24,701 nucleotides of DNA from DASQPR01 sp035713725 (GCA_035713725.1 DASTMZ010000235.1:1-24701); one strand, 5' to 3'. Counted from the first letter of the stretch, positions 14,723 through 23,800 are shown. Notes: generated from the sequence alone by a model not told the origin. Translations and numbers: made by a program.

Positions 14723-15748
14723 TCAGCGCGCGAGTCGCTCCGCGAGCCAGGCCAGCGACATTGGGTAGCGGTAGTCGATCGCCGCGTGGGTGGCCGGGAA
14801 CAGCTCGAAGAACACGCGCTCCGGCGCGACACCGATCTTGTCCAACTCGGCCTTGAACGCGGTCGCGCCTAGGTCGAGGAAGTAGTCGTCGCGCGTACCG
14901 GCGTCGATCCAGATCGCCCGCATGGAACGCAACGTGTCGGCGTACCCGGCCGCCATCCGTACCGGGTCCCAGTCCAGCCAGCGCTGCCACACGTCGGGGC
15001 GGATCATGCCGGTACGCGGATCGAACGGCAGCTCCGGCGTGCCGTCGTCGCGCGCCGAGAACGCGGCCGCGCATCCGAGCAGACCGAGCAGTGTCGCGTC
15101 GGCCTCGTTGGTGAACGACGGTCGCGACCGGAAGTCCGCCCACCACGCCATGATGTCGGCGTCGAAGTCGCGCAGCGCTCGCGCGGCCGGGCCGAAGTCG
15201 TGCACGTAGCACAGCTCGTAGAGCGTGTCTCCGGCATGCGTCGCAAGGGCGCCGAACAGGTCCGGGCGGAGCATCGGCGTGATCATCGCACCGAACCCGC
15301 CGGACGACTTGCCGGCGATGGCGCGCGACTCACGGTCCGGAATCGTGCGGTAGTGCGCGTCGACCCACGGCACCACTTCGTCGCAGAGGTACGAGTGGTA
15401 GCGGCCGGTACCCGGTGAGTCGACGTACTGCGACCCGCCGTACGCCGTCCACGCGTCGACGTACACGACGACGCATCCGGGTGCCGTACCGCTGGCGAAG
15501 ACCGCGTCCGCCGTCTCGAGGAACGGTTGGCGGTACGGCATCCGGTTCGCCCACATGCCGACGTGCCCGGTGTACCCCTGGATCATGTAGACGGTCGGCC
15601 AGCGCTCGGCCCCCTCGTCGTACCCGGGTGGCGTGTATACCCACAGCGGACGGTCCGACGGATCGCCCAAGACGTTGTCGCGCAACAGTTCTGACGAGAT
15701 CACGTGCCGGTCGAGCCGGCCGGCGAGCGGGGCTTCCCAGGGCAACAT
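14723..15748 (-). CDS. Putative alpha/beta-hydrolase esterase (PF00756-like)
   Basis: A 341-aa protein resembling the enterochelin-esterase or antigen-85-like fold. The N-terminus reads RPLWVYTPPGYDE, a usual opening strand. The nucleophile elbow is GKSSGG (S148 in the GxSxG-type motif). Likely acid D287 lies in GTRDDYF, and the catalytic His is H321 in FPATHAAIDYRY. No signal peptide is seen, so it is probably cytoplasmic. It lies alone on the minus strand; the next gene upstream is the divergent MFS exporter. Family relatives hydrolyse siderophore or other esters, and the presence of an EntS-like exporter next door is suggestive only. Confidence 0.75.
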   Translation of the reverse strand: MLPWEAPLAGRLDRHVISSELLRDNVLGDPSDRPLWVYTPPGYDEGAERWPTVYMIQGYTGHVGMWANRMPYRQPFLETADAVFASGTAPGCVVVYVDAWTAYGGSQYVDSPGTGRYHSYLCDEVVPWVDAHYRTIPDRESRAIAGKSSGGFGAMITPMLRPDLFGALATHAGDTLYELCYVHDFGPAARALRDFDADIMAWWADFRSRPSFTNEADATLLGLLGCAAAFSARDDGTPELPFDPRTGMIRPDVWQRWLDWDPVRMAAGYADTLRSMRAIWIDAGTRDDYFLDLGATAFKAELDKIGVAPERVFFELFPATHAAIDYRYPMSLAWLAERLAR

Positions 15749-15775
15749 GGCTGCCAGTCAAGCACACCAACGGTG

Positions 15776-15841
15776 GCCGACGGGACGCCCGATTGCCGCC
15801 GACGGGATGCCCGGTTGCCGCCGACGGGATGCCCGGTTGCC
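15776..15841. repeat. Three tandem 22-bp repeats between divergent genes
   Basis: Three 22-bp units (15776-15797, 15798-15819 and 15820-15841) share the core GCCGACGGGATGCCCG. Units 2 and 3 are identical and unit 1 has two substitutions. A decayed partial copy follows. They sit between the esterase start (15748) and the MFS promoter (15901). Each unit contains CGGG and CCCG arms around ATG, so weak hairpins are possible. Confidence 0.75.
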
Positions 15842-15900
15842 GCCGAGACGATGCCGGCGACAGCGACCCGGTGCGGCGCAATGTCAGAATACCGTCAGTC

Positions 15901-15930
15901 TTGACGTCAGAGTGATGTCACTGACATCAT
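15901..15930 (+). promoter_or_regulatory. Leaderless promoter with overlapping palindromic operator for the MFS gene
   Basis: TTGACG (15901-15906) fits a -35 element and CATCAT (15925-15930) a -10 element, 18 nt apart. Transcription would then start at about 15937, the A of the ATG, and no ribosome site is seen. A perfect inverted repeat, TGATGTCA-C-TGACATCA (15913-15929), overlaps the -10, as expected for a repressor of the TetR, MarR or GntR type. TGACGTCA overlaps the -35, so a second site is possible. The repressor gene is not adjacent. Confidence 0.5.
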
Positions 15931-15936
15931 GCCGGC

Positions 15937-17340
15937 ATGGCAAATGACGTCGTTTCGACATCACCAACGCAGCCAATCGCGTCACCGGCCGGTACGGCGG
16001 GCGCGATGGAGGACGTCAATCCGCTGGTTGACGACGTCGCAACCGCCATCGTCGAGCCAGATCGTGACGTCGCGGCCGCCCCAGTCGACGCCACCGCGCC
16101 ACGGTCCCGGTGGGGACTGCTCCGGGAGCACGACTTCCGGCAACTGTTCCTCGCCGACACCGGCAGCCAGTTCGGCACGCAGATCGGCTGGCTTGCCTTG
16201 CCGTTGACGGCCGCCGTGACGCTGCACGCCACGGTGTTCCAGATGGGCGTCGTGACGGCGGCGGACAGCTTGCCGTATCTCCTGATCAGCCTGCCCGCTG
16301 GCGCCATCGCGGATCGGTCGCGGCGCCGGTACATCATGATCATTTGCGATCTGCTGCGCGCCCTCACGCTCGCCTCCGTTCCGATCGCGTGGTGGCTCGG
16401 CGTCCTGACGATCTGGCAGGTCATCGTCGTCGCCTTCGTCATCGGCGTGTTCAGCGCGACATTCGACGTGGCGTACCAGAGCCTGCTCCCGCACCTCGTC
16501 GATTCGGACAAGGTGACCGAGGGCAACGCGAAGTTGCAGGGCATCGCCGCGGTCAGCCAGATCGGTGGCCCGACCGTGGCCGGTTTCGTGATCCGTGCGT
16601 TGACCGCGCCCGTGGCGGTCGGCGTCAACACGGTCACATTCCTGTCGTCGGCGTTCTTCCTCGGGCGAATCCGGCGCCGCGAGGAGCGGCCGGAACGCCG
16701 CAGCGACCAGCACCTCGGCCGAGACATCCTGGAGGGCGTCCGGTTCGTCCAGCGCAATGTCCTGCTGCGGGCGCTGGCCGCCGAGGCCGGGGTGAGCAAC
16801 TTCTTCAACTCGATGACCAACGCGGTGCTTCTCTATCTGCTCGCGCACACCCTGCAGGTCAGCGCCGGCACGATCGGAGCGCTGCTGTCGATCGCGTCGG
16901 TAGGCGGACTCGCCGGTGCCCTCCTGGCAACGAAGGTGGCTCGCTGGGTCGGCGAGGGCCGGGTGCTGTGGCTGTCGCTTGCCGCCGGTTCGCCATTCCT
17001 GATCGGCGTGCCGCTGATGCAGAACAACTACACGCTGTGGCTCGCCGCCGCGTCGTTCACCTTCGCGGTCGCGACCAGCGTGATCTTCAACGTGACCGCG
17101 GTGAGCTTCCGTCAGCGGCTGGCGCCGCCGCATCTGCTCGGTCGGGTGAACGCCACGATGCGGTTCGTGGTTTGGGGGATCATGCCGCTGGGCGGGCTCG
17201 TCGGCGGTCTGTTCGGCACGTGGTTCGGGGTACGCGAGACGCTCTGGATCGCCGCGATCGGCAGCATGCTCGCGTTCCTGCCGGCGTTCTTCTCGCCACT
17301 GCGCAACATGCGTACCCTGCCGAGCAGTGCTCCTAGCTAG
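15937..17340 (+). CDS. MFS exporter (EntS/MFS_3-like)
   Basis: A 467-aa protein. About 60 hydrophilic N-terminal residues precede 12 predicted membrane helices. The motif-A-like loop PAGAIADRSRRRY after helix 3, the FRQLFLADTGSQFGTQIG start and the later LLGRVNATMRFVVWGIMPLGG match the MFS_3 group, which includes EntS-type siderophore exporters and drug exporters. It is placed in the cytoplasmic membrane as a proton-driven exporter; the substrate is unknown. The ATG at 15937 coincides with the predicted transcription start. The stop codon lies inside the first copy of the repeat at 17329-17464. Confidence 0.85.
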   Translation: MANDVVSTSPTQPIASPAGTAGAMEDVNPLVDDVATAIVEPDRDVAAAPVDATAPRSRWGLLREHDFRQLFLADTGSQFGTQIGWLALPLTAAVTLHATVFQMGVVTAADSLPYLLISLPAGAIADRSRRRYIMIICDLLRALTLASVPIAWWLGVLTIWQVIVVAFVIGVFSATFDVAYQSLLPHLVDSDKVTEGNAKLQGIAAVSQIGGPTVAGFVIRALTAPVAVGVNTVTFLSSAFFLGRIRRREERPERRSDQHLGRDILEGVRFVQRNVLLRALAAEAGVSNFFNSMTNAVLLYLLAHTLQVSAGTIGALLSIASVGGLAGALLATKVARWVGEGRVLWLSLAAGSPFLIGVPLMQNNYTLWLAAASFTFAVATSVIFNVTAVSFRQRLAPPHLLGRVNATMRFVVWGIMPLGGLVGGLFGTWFGVRETLWIAAIGSMLAFLPAFFSPLRNMRTLPSSAPS

Positions 17341-17464
17341 CCGAAGCGCTCCTAGCTAGCCGAAGCGCCTGGACCTTCGGTCGGCGCGCCTGCCCTGCAC
17401 CTGGTACCGCGCAGGCGGGCTCCTAGCTAGCCGAAGCGCCTGGACCTCGGTCGGCGCGCCTACG
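17329..17464. repeat. Three intergenic repeats that begin at the MFS stop codon
   Basis: The 20-bp core GCTCCTAGCTAGCCGAAGCG occurs at 17329-17348, 17348-17367 and 17419-17438. Copies 2 and 3 extend to more than 45 bp with one indel. The first copy contains the TAG stop of the MFS gene (17338-17340). Copy 2 contains a hairpin, CCGAAG (17360-17365) with CTTCGG (17375-17380), which could act as the MFS terminator; copy 3 has lost one base of this arm. Confidence 0.75.
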
Positions 17465-17537
17465 CCGCACGTGATACGGCAAGGTGGCCGCACATCGTGA
17501 CGTGCGGTGGACCGGGGCGACGCCATAAGGTTCCGAT

Positions 17538-18704
17538 GTGCGCCACACCCGCCGGATCTCTATCGCCGTTGCTGTGCTCGCCAGCCTGGGAGGGATCGCG
17601 GGCTGCTCGTCGGCCGGCCGGTCCCACGTTGTCTCCGGCACACCGCAGGTCGCGACGGTGCCGCGGCTGACCGCAGCGCCGAGCGGGACGCCGACGGCGA
17701 GCGCAACGCCGAGTGCCACGCCGAAGCCGCCGGCGTTCCGAGCCGGCAACCCGAATGGTCACGCCAGCATCCCGGCGGCCGCACGACCGGTCGACACGAG
17801 CCACCCGAATCACGTCATCGGCAGCGGCACGCCGGCAAGCTGTACGTCGGCGGCGCTCGTCAAGGCGGTCGCCGCGGGCGGCATCATCACGTTCAACTGC
17901 GGACCATCGCCCGTCACGATCACGATGACCGCGACCGCGAAGGTGCGCAACGACCACGGGCCGCGCGTAGTGATCGACGGTGGCGGCCTCGTCACGCTCT
18001 CCGGCGACGACAAGCGGCGCATCCTCTACCAGGACACCTGCGACAAGGCGCAGGTGTGGACGACATCGCACTGCGACGACCAGTCGACACCGCAGTTGAC
18101 CGTGCAGAACATCACGTTCACGAAGGGAAACTCGACCGGCCAGACGTTCGAGGGCGGCGGTGGCGGCGCGATCTTCGATCGGGGCGGACGACTCACGGTC
18201 ATCAACGCGAAGTTCGTCGACAACCGCTGCGATCCGACCGGACCCGACCTCGGCGGCGCCGCGATCCGCGCGCTCAGCCAATACCACGGAGACCCGGTCT
18301 ACGTGGTAAACAGCACGTTCACCGGCGGCATCTGTTCCAACGGGGGCGGGCTGTCCAGCATCGGGGTGTCCTGGACGGTGCTCAACTGTCTATTCACCGA
18401 CAATCGCGCGATCGGCAACGGCGCGAATCCGGCACAAGCCGGCACACCCGGCGGCGGCAGCGGCGCGGCGATCTACAACGACGGCGACACATACGTGCTG
18501 ACCATCGCCGGCACGGTGATGGAGGGCAACAACGCGAACGAAGGCGGCGGTGCGGTCTTCTACGTGAGCAACGATCGCACCGGAACGATGTCGATCACGG
18601 ACTCCACGCTGGAGCGCAACCGTAGCGGCAAGTTCCAGAACTACCCTGGCATTTTCTTTCTCGGCAAAGGCAAGCCCACGTTTTCGCACTCGACGGTGAA
18701 ATAG
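17538..18704 (+). CDS. Secreted lipoprotein with parallel beta-helix repeats
   Basis: A 388-aa protein. A lipoprotein signal with lipobox IAGC puts the acylated Cys at 23. A low-complexity Ser/Thr/Pro/Ala linker (about 40-95) follows. From about 125 to the end there are right-handed parallel beta-helix repeats of the type seen in polysaccharide lyases and adhesins: LTVQNITFTKGNS, LTVINAKFVDNR, VYVVNSTFTGG, WTVLNCLFTDNR, LTIAGTVMEGNN and MSITDSTLERN. Glycine-rich GGGAIF and GGGSGAAIYNDG turns occur. It is likely anchored to the outer face of the membrane. No lyase catalytic residues can be assigned, so function is unknown. The start is a GTG at 17538. Confidence 0.8.
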   Translation: MRHTRRISIAVAVLASLGGIAGCSSAGRSHVVSGTPQVATVPRLTAAPSGTPTASATPSATPKPPAFRAGNPNGHASIPAAARPVDTSHPNHVIGSGTPASCTSAALVKAVAAGGIITFNCGPSPVTITMTATAKVRNDHGPRVVIDGGGLVTLSGDDKRRILYQDTCDKAQVWTTSHCDDQSTPQLTVQNITFTKGNSTGQTFEGGGGGAIFDRGGRLTVINAKFVDNRCDPTGPDLGGAAIRALSQYHGDPVYVVNSTFTGGICSNGGGLSSIGVSWTVLNCLFTDNRAIGNGANPAQAGTPGGGSGAAIYNDGDTYVLTIAGTVMEGNNANEGGGAVFYVSNDRTGTMSITDSTLERNRSGKFQNYPGIFFLGKGKPTFSHSTVK

Positions 18705-18748
18705 CCGGTGTTATCGATGTCCGGTCGCAATTAGACTGCGTCGGCACG

Positions 18749-18761
18749 GGTGTTAGACACC
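18749..18761. promoter_or_regulatory. Small inverted repeat before the TPR gene
   Basis: GGTGT-TAG-ACACC is a perfect 5-bp inverted repeat with a 3-nt centre, 18 bp upstream of the GTG start at 18780 and just before the ribosome site. It could be an operator or a small hairpin. TTAGAC also occurs at 18731-18736 and 18753-18758. Confidence 0.25.
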
Positions 18762-18779
18762 ACGCATGGGGAGGCTGCG

Positions 18780-20657
18780 GTGTCCGACAACAATTGCGCG
18801 CGTAAGCGCGTGGGCGCGGACGGCGCTGACGGCCGCGCGCTGGACGACGAATTCGACGGCTCGATCGCGGCTCAGCGTGACGGTCCGACGGATCAGGTGG
18901 ATCGGCCACCAAGCGAGCCGGCCGAACCGGCGCCGGTGCGGCAACGCGCACCGGATCGGCGTGCCGAACGCGACCAGGCGCGGCTGGCTGCCGAGCGCGA
19001 GTTGGCGCTCGCGCGGCTGGCTCTGGACGGCGATGATCCGGCGCGGGCGGCCGTGCACGTCGCCGCCGCGCTGGCCGGCGATCCCACCCTCGCGGACACG
19101 TACGACATGCTGCGCCGACTTGATACGCCGCCGATCCGGGCCCGCGACTACTTCCCGATCGTCGACGCGAGCGATGTGGGCGTCATCGCGGCGTGTTCCT
19201 ATCTCGCTGCACGAGCGGGCCACATGAACGACGCGCTCAACCTGCTTGTCATGGCCGCCGTGACCGCACCCGAGAAGGCGTGGACCGCGAGCGGCTGGCT
19301 CGACCTCCCGGGCAGCGCGGAGCAGCTGGATCCGGTGGATGCCGCGGAGACGCTGCTATTCCTCGCGCTGCGCCTGGACGACCCGGTGGACGCTGGCCTG
19401 CTGCCGACGCTGTCGCCGTACCTCGACTTCGCACGTCGGCTGGTCGAGGCGAATCCGGGCCGGACCGAGGTGCTCGCGCCGCTGTCCGGGCTCGCCCGGC
19501 GGTTGGGTGCCGTCGAAGAGGCGGTCGCGTGGTGCGAGTTCGCCGAACGCGTCGCGCCGACGCCGCGAAGTGCGATCATGCTCGGGTACGCCTACCGGTC
19601 GGTCGACCGATTCGACGACATGATCGCCGCCTGGCGAGCCGCGGTCGAGCGGGATCCGTCCAATGTGGATGTTCACATCGACCTTGCCGAACACCTGTCG
19701 CGCGCGGGTCGGCTCACCGATGCGCTCGGCTGGCTGGACCGGGCGCTCGGCGTCCACCCCAGCCATCCCCGGGCACTGCCGATCGCATGCGAGATGCGGT
19801 TCCGCGCCGACGGAAACATCGATCATCTGCTCGCACTCGTGGACTATTGGCTGGCACACCCGGAGCAGACGTACCCGCTGGATCGGCTCGCGCGAGCGTC
19901 CGACGGTCGGCTCTGGCTGCGGCTCGTGCCGCCAATGCCGGGTGCGCGACTGGATGTCACCACGGTGCCGGCACCGCGACCCGGCACCGCCGACACCGCC
20001 TACGCCACGGTAGTCGACCCGTCGCCGGAAGCATCCGACGTGCTGTGTGCCGTCGCCGTGCACACTTGGGCACATCCGATCGACGCCTACGAGCGCGCCG
20101 CGCCACTCGCCGACGTGGCACATGACGACTTGCTCGCGCTGCTGACGCGCGTACCCCCGCCGCCCACCGACGACTGGCGCACGGTCGCGCGGACCGATCC
20201 GGGCTATTGGCCGAGCCACGCACGAGCATGGGTTTGCCTCGGCCTGCTGCATCACCTCGCGGACGAGCCGTGGCCGACCTCCACGCGCCGCCGCACGCTC
20301 ATCGAGATCGCGTCCGGTCGCCGCGACACGACCCCGGAATCTCGCGATGGCGCGCTCTTCGCGCTGATCGTGGCCGGCTGGCGAGACCCGCTCGCGCGCC
20401 CGGATGCGGCACGCGTCGTCGCGGCTAGATTCGTTGCCATTCGCGGCGCGCTGCGGCGGGCACCAGTGCCGAACGCGGTATCGATTGCTGTCCTCGCCAC
20501 ACTGACGCCAAGCCTGTCAGCGTCACTTCGCGACGATGCGCGCCGGCTGATCGACGTGGCCGAGACGGTCACCGATCTCGCCGCCCTGAGCCACGCCGCG
20601 CGACGGATGTTCGGTCGTCCGGTGCGCACTTGGTTCGCTCGGCACGTGCGGCGCTGA
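18780..20657 (+). CDS. Large TPR-containing protein
   Basis: A 625-aa protein. The N-terminal 65 residues are charged and Pro/Ala-rich, without a signal peptide. From about 70 to 360 there are TPR-like helix pairs, for example ELALARLALDGDDPARAAVHVAAALAGDP, DDMIAAWRAAVERDPSNVDVHIDLAEHLSRAGRL and DALGWLDRALGVHPSHPRAL. The rest is helical with no known motif. TPR arrays usually bind partner proteins; none is visible nearby. The GTG at 18780 is chosen because GGGGAGG (18768-18774) lies 5 nt away, better than the ATG at 18750. The TGA is at the start of the tandem repeat at 20656. Confidence 0.75.
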   Translation: MSDNNCARKRVGADGADGRALDDEFDGSIAAQRDGPTDQVDRPPSEPAEPAPVRQRAPDRRAERDQARLAAERELALARLALDGDDPARAAVHVAAALAGDPTLADTYDMLRRLDTPPIRARDYFPIVDASDVGVIAACSYLAARAGHMNDALNLLVMAAVTAPEKAWTASGWLDLPGSAEQLDPVDAAETLLFLALRLDDPVDAGLLPTLSPYLDFARRLVEANPGRTEVLAPLSGLARRLGAVEEAVAWCEFAERVAPTPRSAIMLGYAYRSVDRFDDMIAAWRAAVERDPSNVDVHIDLAEHLSRAGRLTDALGWLDRALGVHPSHPRALPIACEMRFRADGNIDHLLALVDYWLAHPEQTYPLDRLARASDGRLWLRLVPPMPGARLDVTTVPAPRPGTADTAYATVVDPSPEASDVLCAVAVHTWAHPIDAYERAAPLADVAHDDLLALLTRVPPPPTDDWRTVARTDPGYWPSHARAWVCLGLLHHLADEPWPTSTRRRTLIEIASGRRDTTPESRDGALFALIVAGWRDPLARPDAARVVAARFVAIRGALRRAPVPNAVSIAVLATLTPSLSASLRDDARRLIDVAETVTDLAALSHAARRMFGRPVRTWFARHVRR

Positions 20658-20807
20658 AGCGTAGCGCTGCCGCGAGGCGCCATGGGTAGAGCCGAAGCGT
20701 AGCGTTGCCGCGAGGCGCCATGGGTACCGCCGAAGCGTAGCGCTGCCGCGAGGCGCCATGGGTACCGCCGAAGCGTAGCGCTGCCGCGAGGCGCCATGGG
20801 TGCAGCC
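20656..20807. repeat. Four tandem 38-bp repeats starting in the TPR stop codon
   Basis: Four 38-bp units start at 20656, 20694, 20732 and 20770 without gaps. They share the core GAAGCGTAGCGCTGCCGCGA then GGCGCCATGGGT, and vary only at one internal base and in the last few positions. The first copy begins inside the TGA stop (20655-20657) of the TPR gene. Each includes a GCC-GCGA-GGC mini-hairpin with a GNRA-type loop. A terminator hairpin for both flanking genes follows at 20839. Confidence 0.9.
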
Positions 20808-20838
20808 GAATCAGGCGCGGCCGGGTCGGGTAACAAAG

Positions 20839-20868
20839 GCCGGTGCCGGGTTCGCGCCCGGCACCGGC
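20839..20868. terminator. Strong bidirectional terminator hairpin
   Basis: A perfect 12-bp stem, GCCGGTGCCGGG (20839-20850) with CCCGGCACCGGC (20857-20868), has a 6-nt loop. It lies between the TPR gene (plus) and the peptidase gene (minus). On the minus strand it is followed by a CTTTG stretch. It is the best terminator in the window and probably serves both sides. Confidence 0.8.
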
Positions 20869-20893
20869 TCTTGGCGTTCTATGCAGACTTAAA

Positions 20894-23800
20894 TCAGTTC
20901 ACCTTGTACGTGTACGGCAGGTCGATCAACTCCTGCCCGCCATCGGTGAACAGGTCGACGGTGTCGATGTAGAGATGGCCCTTCACAACGGTGCCACGTG
21001 CGGCGCTCGGCGTGATCGTGACCATGATCGTCCCGGTCTGGCCTGGGTTCAGCACGAGCGGCCCAGTGGTGTCGGCCGGCGTCGCGCTTGGACCGGCCGT
21101 GGCGGAAGCACCGTTGAGAAGGTGGTGCTTCGCCGAGTTGGCCACGATCTCGGCGAGCGCTGGCGAGCTGGCCGGGTCGACGCCGACGGTGAAGAAGTCA
21201 CCGGTCGACGACGTGACCGCGTTGTCGAATAGCTGACCGAACGCGCTCGCCGACACACTGAGCGAGCCGGCCGGCGCCGGACCGTTGAACGGGCCGTTCT
21301 GCCCGATGTCGGTCTCCCAGATGCCGGGTGACACCTGTGGTGCGTTGACCGTTACCGACGCGCCGTTGCCGACCGCCGCCGAATACTGGTCCGGATCGCC
21401 GCTCTGGTAGAAGAGATCCATGTTGACCGGCTGGTCGGCGGTGGCGACCGCGGTGAACGCCGTGATCTCCGACGGCACCAGCCAGAACGGGATCACACCG
21501 TCCGGCGTCGGCAACGGAATCGGCTGTGACACACCGAGCGTCGCGAGCGGAATCGTGCCCGCCGTGGTCAGCCGCGGGTCGGCGAAGAAGGTCAGCGGCG
21601 CCACGCCGTTGTTGCGTACCTTCACCGGCACCGTGACCGGGACGCCGGCGGCGAGCTTCGTGCCGGCACTGTCCGGCAACGACGGCGCACTGATCTTCAC
21701 GGTGTCGTAGCGCACCCGGACCTTGAAGTTCTGCGTGAGCTCCAGGCCGCTGACCGGGTTGGTGACCTCGATGGACAGCACCCACCGGCCGGGCGTGGGA
21801 TCCCGGCGATACAGCTGGATCGAGTTCAGCAGCTCGGTTTCGTCCGGGCTCACGTTGCTGGCGAACGAATACACCTGACCGTCCGGTCCGCTGAGGTTCG
21901 CGAACACCACCTCGTTCGGATCGCTCAGTGTTATGCCGATGCCGAGGTCGTCCTGGTGCTTCGGCACGTTCAGGAAGTAGAAGTTCGACTGCGCGACGCC
22001 GCCCGCCGAACGTCCGTTGCCGCCGGTGATCGTACCGGTGAATGTGGTGTTTCCGTCCGGCACCTGAGCCCGCAAGGTGAGCGGCACCGATGCCGTGGTG
22101 TTGGCCGACGAGACGAACTGCACCGACGCGGACACGTCGCCGGGCTTCGACGAGGTCTGCGAATTCACCGTGACGGTCCGGCTGGCGCCGGGTGCGAGCG
22201 TGAACGAACTTGGCGACACGGTTCCGTCGGTCTTGAAGTCGGAAGTCTGTGCCTGCCACGCGATCGGCCCGTTGAACCCGGAGCTCTGCGACATCGCGAA
22301 GAACGCCGTCCACGTACCCGCGATCGGGAAGCGTACGTCGACGTGTGCGAAGTTCGCGGCGCCCTGCGGAATCGAGAACGCGGTGAAGACGCCGTTCGGG
22401 TCGACCAAGGTGAGCCGGTCGAGGAACGGTGCACTGGCCGCGGCCATGGACACGTCGAGCCGGTCCGCGGCGTTGATGGTGAACGGTTGCGCCACGAAGC
22501 TGCGCGCGAACCCGAAGCCGTCGAGGTAGGCCGGCGCGGTCACAGTGTTCAACGTGTCCGTGCCGCTGATCGTCTGCATCACCTTGGAAACCGTACGGGT
22601 GGTGGCGGATACGGTCTGCGACGTCGCGCCGTCGTTGGTGACAGTGAGCTTGTCACTGACCGACGTGCCGGGGTCGGCGAGCTCCGTCAGCTGGTTCTTG
22701 TTCACGATCAGCGCGTTGCCGATCCGGGTTGGTGAGCCATTGGCATCGTGCCAGCTTTCCGCGGCCTGCACCGCGGCGAGCGAGTCGAGCAGGCCGGAGC
22801 CCTGTTCGTACGCCGGGTGGCCAAGATCCGTGGCAGTGCTGGTGAGCAACTGCTTCACCAAGCCCGGCGTCGGCTTCGCTCCGCCGTGCGTGTTCTCGTA
22901 CGCCTCGATGACGAGCGCCGCGGCGCCGGCGGTCAGCGGCGACGATTGACTGGTGCCGCCGAACTCCTGGATCGGCGACGGTTCTCCAAGTGCGTCGAAA
23001 CACCCCTCGTAGAGGGCGGTGTCGGTGGAGCACAGTGCCCAGCCGAGGTCGCCGGGAGCGACCAGGTCCGGGGTGCGCCCGGCCTGGGTGATGCCGCCGG
23101 AGCTCAGGCCGGAGATGTTGTTGTTCGTCCAAGTGCCGTTGGACAGCTGAGCGCCGCCGTCGGTCAACTGCACGTACGCGCGGAACGTCGTCGTCGCGCC
23201 AACGCCGATCACCTGTCCGGAGCTTGCCGGCGAGCCGACCGTACCCGCGGTGCCCGCGTCGCCAGTGCTCGTCACGACCGTGACACCGGCCGCGATCGCG
23301 GCGTTGTCGGCCAGCGAGATCGGGTCGTCGCCGGTGTCCGGGAACGGGTTGCCACCGAACGACTCGTTGAGCACGTCCGCGCCGTCGGCCCACCGCGTAG
23401 TCGATGGCCTGGATGAAACGCGATGTCGGCGCGCTGTTCGAGTTGCCGAACACCTTGAGGCCGATGAGGCTGGCACCCGGCGCCACACCGCGTACCCGGA
23501 TGTTGCAGCCCGGCGGCAACGGGTGCGCGGGGTTCACGAAGTTCGACAGGTCGTAGGTGACGCGACCCTGTGCCCCGATCGAGCTCGCGTCACCGAACGC
23601 TTCGGCGCCGTCGCTGGGCGCGTTCAGGCCGTCACCCGAGAAGTCCTGGTAGTCCACGAAGACGTGAGTGCCGTTGGACCGGGTGAAGTCCGGGTCGTTG
23701 ACGTCGAGGCCGTCCGCGATGAAGGCGACCTTGACACCCGTACCGTCGACGATGTTCTGTGCCTGCGGCGTGTTCGGATCGTCGAACGCGGTGTTCGTGA

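Noticed and set aside
15982..17133. Long antisense ORF over the MFS gene
   Set aside because: High-GC shadow frame with no recognisable domain; the plus-strand frame shows MFS motifs.
18750..18779. ATG start at 18750 for the TPR protein
   Set aside because: The GTG at 18780 has a near-perfect ribosome site at 5 nt; the earlier start has none.
20656..20807. Possible CRISPR array
   Set aside because: The repeats are contiguous, with no unique spacers, and no cas genes are present.
20252..20836. Minus-strand ORFs over the 38-bp repeats with repeated peptide units
   Set aside because: They are produced by reading the tandem repeat and the antisense of the TPR gene; there is no ribosome site and no domain.
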